A model generated the notes under the pieces. That model had not been told where the DNA came from. It did no database searches and saw only the letters and a program-made list of their open reading frames with translations. Shown one piece after another: positions 56,701 through 64,000 of a DNA stretch of 64,000 nucleotides. Source of the DNA: Centroberyx gerrardi (lineage: Eukaryota > Chordata > Actinopteri > Beryciformes > Berycidae); the NCBI RefSeq assembly GCF_048128805.1, contig NC_135997.1:23850315-23914314 (forward strand), written 5' to 3'. The position numbers and the translations under genes are program-made. The stretch's first letter is position 1, and the number at the start of each line of letters is the position of its first letter.

Positions 56701-56772
56701 AACCCCCTCTCCGGCGGGCTTTCTCCTTTGGTCACACAACGCACGCATTTAGCATGGGGAGGGGGACAAAGG

Positions 56773-56786
56773 GTTGCCGTAGCAAC
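56773..56786. promoter_or_regulatory. RFX X-box-like site
   Basis: GTTGCCGTAGCAAC matches the palindromic X-box consensus. It lies in GC-richer sequence with CpGs about 10 kb upstream of the first visible atosa exon. Function is inference. Confidence 0.35.
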
Positions 56787-56826
56787 GGCGATATCATGTT
56801 AAATGTTCCCGTCATGGGGATTGAAA

Positions 56827-56865
<39 letters not shown>

Positions 56866-58314
56866 GTGTGTAGGAATGAGCAGTGCCGACATGCGTCTTT
56901 GTATGTGGGAATGAGTTAGGGCTGATGGGAGAAAGTGTCTTAAGACCTCTGTCTCTGTTGCACGTCTGTTGTGCTCTTTGTCTATGTGGTTATATTGTCT
57001 GTTTGTGTGTGTCTGTGTTGTGCTCCGTGTGTGTACGTGTGTATGTTGTCCTCTGAATGTGTGTGTGTGCTACTGTGTTACGTATCTTGCGTGTATCCCC
57101 CATCACACAGAGCCTTTGTTCTCCCTCCCTGTGGTAAAACAGAAGAGCTGTGCCACTAACCTTTAACAGTAATAACAGGATCAGCTATGTTTCCATAGCA
57201 TTTTGTAACATGAATCACACACCATCTCCTACTGTCCGCCAGCTCACCTTTCCTGTTTCTGTCTGCCTTGTCTGGCAAGACTCAAAATACTAGTAGTGGT
57301 GGTGGGGTATGCCAAGAAACTGGACTGCTTTGCCAGAAAACTGTAAAAAATGATCATCAAGTGTGGTTTGTAATGTGAAATCACTGGTTGGGAAGAGCTG
57401 ATGTCCTGATTCCATTACATATAATCTGTTTAATTACAGTTATCAGGCTGGGTGATCCTGCTTCTTTAAATTCCCCTATTAAGTTAGCTGACAGCTTACA
57501 TCACCAAAATCCTCTGGGCATGAGCTGTCAACCATTATTTAGTACTAGAAACTAAGAAAAAAAAACTGCTTTACAAAGGTGATCTAGTAGATGGTTGTTC
57601 TAGCAGAAGGCAAAAGTGTAGAAGAAAAAAAACAAGGGAGGCAGGGTTTCCTATGTTGTGTTTTGGTCATGGAGACTGCCTGCCTCAAAACTTTTCCAGT
57701 TTCCTCCCACTTCCATTTATAAGTAGTTCTCCTAAACTCTGGACCCGGGCTCTATCACTCTTTCTGTATGTGTGTGTGTGTGTGTGTGTGTGCCTGTCCC
57801 CCTCTCCCACTCTGCAACACAAAGGGGCAGATTCACAGCACACATAGCAACGAGCTCTGGGCTCTGATTGGCTGAGAGGCTGTATTACAGTTCCAGCAGA
57901 GGGGAACCCTTTTTCTGTTTTGTGAACTCAGCTGCTATTATTCTCCCACCGCCAACACACAAACACGCACACAAACACACACACACTTGACAGACCCTGA
58001 CCGACACACAACCTTGCCCTCTCACACTCATTATTGTCTGCCATAAACCTAAAAGAGAGCCATTGTTTAGCAGCTGACAAACTCAAGTACTAAAGTCTGT
58101 GAGTCAGACGGTAAACAAGCTCTGAGCCACTGGAAAAAACTTTTCATTATCAGGCCTAACTGGTCTCCGAGGAACACCTAACAGAGAGAACTCATCTCGG
58201 CTGATGTGGAAAAAAATATCTAAGGCTGTGTCTGGGCCAGGACCTGTTGTCCTTCAGCTCTAAAACGGCATGTGTACCATGTGTGTCAGTATGTACTTAG
58301 ATCATTAGGTGTTA

Positions 58315-58390
58315 TGTCCCTGCAGTCACCAAGATAAATTCCTGTATATCTATTGTACTTGATGAATAAAATGATTCCAAGTCTGATTTC
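58315..58390 (+). repeat. Retroposon 3' tail
   Basis: AATTCCTGTATATCTATTGT, then ACTTGATGAATAAAATGATT, then a TCTGATT-like end resembles the 3' tails of fish L2/Rex-type LINEs. A shorter relative is at 51780-51835 and another near 19690-19810. Confidence 0.4.
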
Positions 58391-58849
58391 TAAAACCCAT
58401 GGGGTGACACCCAAAATGGGTTGCGGGCCTGCCTCCACTGGGTTGCCAATTAATATGTTTTACATGCTGAGCTTGGTCCCAGCGTGACACTGCATTTACT
58501 CAGTTTGGATCCAGGGCTGAAGAGGTTTAAAAGATCTTCATTTGTCTATATTAACTAGGCTTACATTTGTTAGCCAAGGTGTCTGCCCCTGTATGCTCCA
58601 CCTTAAAAACTTGGTTTACGATACATACGTTAGGCTGTCAGTTGGCTATTGAGCACTAACAGATTAAGATTATGCTATACTTTCGCATGTAGGCCTATGT
58701 GTAGCTTCACTAGTTCCACCAGTTTAAACCTATACTTACTGCAGTAAACCTTTTCTTGAGTACATGCACACAAATCCCTTTTAAATCACTTGAGCTGCTC
58801 GGCTTTCTTACAGTGTTAGGTCAATACTGTGTGATGAAAGCCCAAACAA

Positions 58850-59190
58850 CAGCGGTAGCCTAGAGCTTGGCCTAGAAGCGGGCTAGTGACCAAAAAGATG
58901 GCAATTCGAATCCCCAGACCAGCTGGGAAAGTCTGGGTGGGGAATAAGATCTGCTCTCTCTTCCCTCAACAAGTAGAGCAACTAGAGCCCTTGAGCAAGG
59001 TACTTAACCCTGGGCCCTAATGCTCCAGAGGAGCTGCTCACTGGCCAGCAGCAGAAGACTGTTGTTCTGGGCAGCCTCCAGGTGTGAATGTGTGTAGCTG
59101 TATGAACGTGAAGCAGGGTGTAGCTGAAAAAGGCTGCATGTGCTCTGTCAACTTTCCCTGGATGAAAAAGGTTAAAATAAATAACAAACC
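58850..59190 (+). repeat. tRNA-derived SINE-like segment
   Basis: A B-box-like AATTCGAATCC, then CTTGAGCAAGGTACTTAACC, then GTGAAGCAGGGTG, with an A-rich end AAAATAAATAACAAA. It is a longer copy of the family at 53545-53730. Confidence 0.6.
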
Positions 59191-60841
59191 GCACACTCCT
59201 ACCCTTCACAGAAAACTATAATAAGTGGGGTGTCCTTATTGTTGAGGGGGCTAAGGCAGGTAGCATGTGCTTGTGACATTTTGATGCTCATGACGTTTTT
59301 CTGCAAATCATACCCCCTCCCCTCTCCCTGTCATCTTTCCTGAAATGCCAGAAAAATCCTCTCTTTAGCCCTCAGAAGCAGTGACACAGCGTTAGGAGTA
59401 GTTGTGCCCTCCACAGTGCCCTTGTTGACCAGGGCCTTACTGCTTGCACACACACCCCGCTTGGGCCCCCTCAGCTCCTCTTATTCGACTGTACCAGGCA
59501 AGCGTGGCCCCTTTGCAATCTCATTGTCTCACTAATGCCTGTTATGTAACCTGGAGCGTGGTGAGTACAGCAGTACAGGGCAGGGTGGGCATAGCAGGGA
59601 TTACCAGTCCACAGCTGAGGCCACAGTCATGCAGACTTGCCTAATTCAGCCTCGAGGACGTACTGTATAGGCACTCTTCATTTCTTTCTTGTAGTTCACT
59701 TGATTTAGTTGAATGCATGGATTCGATCCCCTTGGCCAATCCCTATCACAACAATTCCAACATCGGCCAACTACACCTGGCACTAAATGTTTACCATGTA
59801 GGCTAACATGGCTATTTAAATTTCAGCAACTTGACCACTACTGGCTACAGGACACTGGGGCAGTGGGACAAGCCAGCCTCTCTCTGTAACCTGAGCCGTC
59901 CCGCTGAACATGAATGCAGAGACCTTTGACCTCTCCGGCGCTTCCGATGGCAATCTCTAGACAGGGCAGTCCGAATTGAGCAACCCGAGCAACATAGATC
60001 CAAGGGCCACGTTAAAGTATGTCAGTTGTGGCACAGGCAGCTCACAGTGGTTGGTAACTGGAATTAACCGGTTGGGCCAAAAAAAGAAAAAGCCCAAGGC
60101 TTTGACGTGCCTGAAAAAAGCCTTACCTCGTTCTTGGTAAGACTGAACTGGTTGATTTATCTGTCATGGTGTGGGAGGAAGGTCAAGAAACAGCTCTTGT
60201 TCTCTCTCTCACCGTCTGTCCCATACTTTTAATAATTTTACTGTTTTTTTATTGTAAGGCGCCTTCTGTAGCATCATTGAAAAATGCTGTATAAATGAAA
60301 GTTCATTTTGCCCACTTGTTACTTGGGAAACTCTCAAACATAGTTACACCTGCCTGCTGATCCAATAGCGACAGAGCTCATCAACAGCTTACTGCCACAA
60401 CAAAAAACTAATCACTACAATCCAGCTGATTAAAGGGAAAGAGAAAAATACATGAACCCAGTTAAAAAAACAACATAGAGGAGGCTCAACTAGAGTTTTG
60501 AAGTATTGATCCAAGCAGGATTGACCGACTGTGCCAGCTGGCTTGGTGTGACAATGAAGCAACACTGCGGGGGTGATAGAGGGACCGTCATCTCACTGAA
60601 TACCCAGGGCAGTTGATGGCCTTAAAGAGATGAGATGAGACAATGGAGGAAAGAGGACAGGAAAGGGGATAGTTGGGATGTGTCTCAGGTGAAGCTTCAC
60701 CCCACACTGTTGTTAATAAACAATGTGCTCACTGCCTCCGGAACAGGCCCCTGAGGTGCTCTCCCATAACAGAGACTGTGTGTGTGTGTGTCATTGCTTC
60801 CATTACTGTAAGGATTGGTGCACAATTGGTATAACTTTTTT

Positions 60842-60900
<59 letters not shown>

Positions 60901-60920
60901 GCCGATGTACCACGAGTTAG

Positions 60921-61374
60921 TAGCCTGATATTCAGACTGAATGGCCATTTCATTTCCACTTCATTATTTAGTCTGACACTGCCTCCATGTTAGTCGTTTT
61001 CTGTGTGGGGGGGTTTGATTTTCCCCGAACCAATCACTAGTGACTGACGTATCCGGCCGCTCTGACGTTATTTTCAGTTACACTGATGCTGGGCGTATTT
61101 ACTAACTTTGCCAAAAATGTTGGTTGTTTTTGACAAAAATATCGTCTTTGCAAAGACAATATATTGGTTAAGGAATGATTTCAACAAATATCATTCTGCC
61201 GAAACGCCAATGAAAAACCGTCAAACTTTAGTCCCGCCCACAAAGGCGCTGATTGGCCCGATTGTTTTTCCGATTGAGAAATCACCTTTGAATAGAGCAA
61301 TACCAGACTCTGAATTGCTCGACCAAATCTGAAGAGTGGGCGGGTCGCAATTCAGGTGTCTAGAACCAGGCTAA
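60921..61374. mobile_element. hAT-like MITE, copy 2
   Basis: Collinear with 30400-30863, with the same TAGCCTG/CAGGCTA ends. The flanks CGAGTTAG (60913-60920) and CAAGTTAG (61375-61382) form an 8-bp duplication with one mismatch. Small indels separate the two copies, so they inserted independently some time ago. Confidence 0.85.
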
Positions 61375-61662
61375 CAAGTTAGTGGAAGAGTAGCCTAATG
61401 ACCTGAGAGTCTGTGAATCTAATTACCATCCTAATAAAAGGTGTGTTTACACCGAGTTCTGTATCAGCTAAAGGCAAGGCTGTAGTTTCGCGTTCAAGTG
61501 TCTCAGCAGCTTGCTTGCGATGCAAGCATTTATAGTTTTGTCAGTGGTTCTGAGCATAGACCACCTAAACGCTAGATGCCACTGTCATGATTTGTTGCAT
61601 TCAGTCTAGAAGAAAACAACGCAAGTAATTGTGTTGACATTCTCTGAAACAGAACGGTAACT

Positions 61663-61890
61663 ATGGCGGTGGATAGTGATTTGGAACTGGAAATGGCTTT
61701 GTTAGATGAGGAAGAAGAGCTTATATTTCTATCATTATTGAAAAGGAGAAGATTAGAAGATGGTCTCTCTTCGACTTGCTCCATGTTGTCTTCACCATCA
61801 GCGGAAATCAACTGGAAACACGTAGGAGGAAATACGAAGCAGCCCAAGTGGACCAATCACAGTTCACAGTTTTTGGAGAGATGCATGTAA
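61663..61890 (+). pseudogene. Possible PIF/Harbinger-type fragment
   Basis: A 75-aa plus-strand frame starts MAVDSDLELEMALLDEEEEL and continues with IFLSLLKRRRLEDG. An acidic run followed by Leu and Arg runs resembles the N-termini of fish Harbinger-type transposon proteins. No catalytic part follows. It could equally be chance; only the composition supports the call. Confidence 0.25.
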
Positions 61891-61974
61891 GCCTCTGCAG
61901 GCTACGCTGACACCGCAGCTGCCTACGGCGACATTTTGACATTGAACCACAAATTAGCCTTAAGCTCACCATCT

Positions 61975-62012
61975 CCCCCTATCCTCTACTCTATAGAGTA
62001 GAGGATAGGGGG
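61975..62012. repeat. Perfect 38-bp palindrome
   Basis: The 19-base arm CCCCCTATCCTCTACTCTA is followed with no spacer by its exact complement. Single strands would form a 19-bp stem with a minimal loop. Confidence 0.9.
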
Positions 62013-62337
62013 CCTTTTTCCACACCACATAACGCTACACCGGTCTGTTGGCTCGGGACACAGAGACAGTTGAGAGGTGTGTGATGTGCAAGTTTGGTGT
62101 GTGTGTGAACCAGATCAAAGCCCTGGCTTATATAGCACTACTTGCAGCCACAGATATGAGGTGTCTGGTAACGGCCACTTCAAACTGGGCCTGAAGTGGA
62201 TTCCACCCTCTTCAGTGTCAACCCAGACTTTCACTCTTTATCTACATAATCTTTCGGGGTCCAATAGTAATGCCTATAATTGTGGAGGGAAATTAGTGAC
62301 ATTCGACATAGCCACACTTATTTATTTCCTCATTAAT

Positions 62338-62949
62338 TTAAACGCACAGTATGTAATTTCTGCCGCTAGGGGTCTCTCAATCAAAACAATAACAAAAGAC
62401 GTAGTTTGATGATGTCGTGAAGTAGCGTGGGATCATGGGAGTTGTTGTCTTCACCATTATTGCCGGTGAAAATCTATCTGACATGACTCAGGCAGAAATC
62501 ATGTTCACGGACGAGGTAATGTATTAAAGTTTTATTCACGTTACGTTTGGTCACATTTATTCACGTTATGTAATTTCATTCTAATGAAATAGCCGCAAGT
62601 AACGTTAGCTAACGTAACGTTAACTTGCTAACTTACCATTAGATGAGTCAACATCAACAACAGAGTGGCTAGCTAGCTAGTTCGCCGACTTCCTTCCTCA
62701 CTCTCTGACGTATCATCTGGTGTTTCCCGTGTTTCCCCGGAAGTTAGGGGGTAAAGGGGATATGACGCCATTGACAGGCGACCAAATGAAACGCACCGTT
62801 ACCTTGAATAAAATTACGGATTTCTCTGGGTTTGAACATTGTTGGAAACATTTGGGATAATGTAAGTACACAACTCAACAAAATATATAACATAGGTCTA
62901 GTCGTTTTTAGATATTTTAATGCGGAAATGTTACATATTATACCTTTAA
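62338..62949. mobile_element. MITE with TTAA-type ends, about 610 bp
   Basis: Both ends lie at TTTAAA. Reading inward, the left end is ACGCACAGTATGTAATTT and the right end (inverted) AGGTATAATATGTAACATT, sharing TATGTAA and adjacent positions. TTAA flanks would fit piggyBac-type insertion. The interior carries a promoter-like segment with GTTAGC words and a ZNF143-like motif. No transposase was recognised. Confidence 0.5.
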
Positions 62950-64000
62950 ATGGAATGGACATGTTGTTTGCTTCTAACAGCGCTGAGGGCTTGTCGTGTT
63001 TTTAACTCTCTGAATGCCAAGTGGTATAAGTTCAAAATATTTTAACTTTCAGCAAGAGTGCCGTGCTTCACAGGGGCTTTCAATGATCTCACAGCAAAGG
63101 TAGGAGTCATGACCAGTGCTTCTCCCAAGCATCTGTTAAGCACCACAGTGCCCAGTGGACACAGAACTTGTGGTTTTTTAGTTTTTTCTTTTTTTTTTTT
63201 TACAACTGTTTACAACAGTATTCCTCACATTTAGAAGTGACTGTGACAAAGAGCTACATAAAAGGCACCCCAAATTTGTTACTAGCCACAATTCATCTCC
63301 CTATAATTACGCTCACAACTCCTTTTTATCAGTACATTATCTGTAAACACATGCCAATACCAATATATCTGCAAAAGGCCTTTAATCAAGCAGTCAATAT
63401 CAGTACACTGCTATATCTGCCTGACCCTACTATCTATTCCATTACACCATATCCAGTGTTTCGGGTAGTAGGTCCACCTGGCTCTATTTCTGTTGATATG
63501 CTTTTTTCCTCCTAGATAGTATCAGCAGATATAGGTGGTGGCGTAAGTGCTGAGGTGTTACAGTAGCAGAAGTCAATGTGATGTGACTCATCTGAGCACT
63601 AGAGGAGAGGAGAGGAGAGGAGAGGAGATAGGTTGAAGACAACTCACACATAATGAGGGAAAGGAGGTAGGAGGGCCGAGGAGTGGGAGTGTAGACTCTG
63701 TCTTCCTGGCTCTACTAGGCCAGAGAGGGCCAAGTATGCCATTAAAAGGCTTCACAAAGCTTGCAGAATAACAAAAAACCTCAAATCCGTGACACATTCA
63801 TATTTAAACACTGTTGAGATTAACAAGCAGCTGCCATTTTGGTTTCTCGGTTACAAAAATAACAGACGTGGTGGAATCATGAGAAAGAAAGACTCAGAAC
63901 AGTTGTGCGAGGCGTCAACGGTCATGTTTTTCCTGAATTATGTGGTTTCTGAGCAAGGCGTGTTTCTCCTGGAGGAGAACTCGCAGCTTAACACAGTTCC

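Larger units (their letters stand above)
53001..64000. other. Non-coding, atosa 5' intron and/or upstream flank
   Basis: No host gene was recognised. It contains SINE-like segments (53545-53730, 58850-59190), the GTGCAGCC-family copy at 56245-56530, an X-box-like site (56773-56786), a hAT-like MITE (60921-61374), a possible PIF/Harbinger fragment (61663-61890), a perfect palindrome (61975-62012), a MITE with TTAA ends (62338-62949) and a (GAGAG)n tract at about 63603-63628. Confidence 0.45.

Overview
This is a 64-kb piece of a ray-finned (teleost) fish nuclear genome. The evidence is the very dense (CA)n, (GA)n and (GAGAG)n microsatellites, many short non-autonomous DNA transposons and tRNA-derived SINEs, GT-AG introns, and vertebrate proteins close to but clearly different from the mammalian ones. 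No bacterial, organellar or viral genes were seen.

Three protein-coding genes lie head to tail on the minus strand. From left to right: (1) the 5' end of a class V myosin of the MYO5A type (exons 1-6, 252 codons; start codon at 23219-23221, remainder beyond the left edge); (2) a complete three-exon arpp19 gene (116 aa; coding 32640 to 27699), a small PP2A-B55 inhibitor; (3) nearly all of atosa/fam214a (eleven coding exons from 46974 to 36378, about 1,100 aa; only a tiny first coding exon is missing). MYO5A-ARPP19-FAM214A is also the human 15q21 order and orientation, so this is conserved vertebrate microsynteny. The neighbours are not known to share a function: a cargo motor, a mitotic phosphatase inhibitor and an atos-family protein.

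Layout: 1-23221 myo5a (intron 1 alone is about 14.9 kb); 23222-26100 intergenic, mostly a decayed Tc1-like transposon; 26100-32640 arpp19 with a long 3' UTR, two hAT-like elements in intron 2 and an intron 1 full of GCTAAC/GTTAGC words; 32641-36377 intergenic, with the arpp19 promoter and a broken THAP-domain exon on the plus strand; 36378-46974 atosa; 46975-64000 no recognisable host coding exon, only repeats and mobile-element relics, probably the long 5' intron of atosa and/or its upstream flank.

The most interesting signals concern repeats meeting gene structure. Several atosa introns start with a (CA)n tract just past the donor, a myo5a donor is itself the first GT of a (GT)n microsatellite, and a 75-nt (CT)n tract forms the polypyrimidine tract of the giant atosa exon. 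Several MITE-like elements have intact target-site duplications, there is a perfect 38-bp palindrome, and RFX X-box-like sites lie near myo5a and far upstream of atosa. I found no evidence of a wholly new multi-gene system here.
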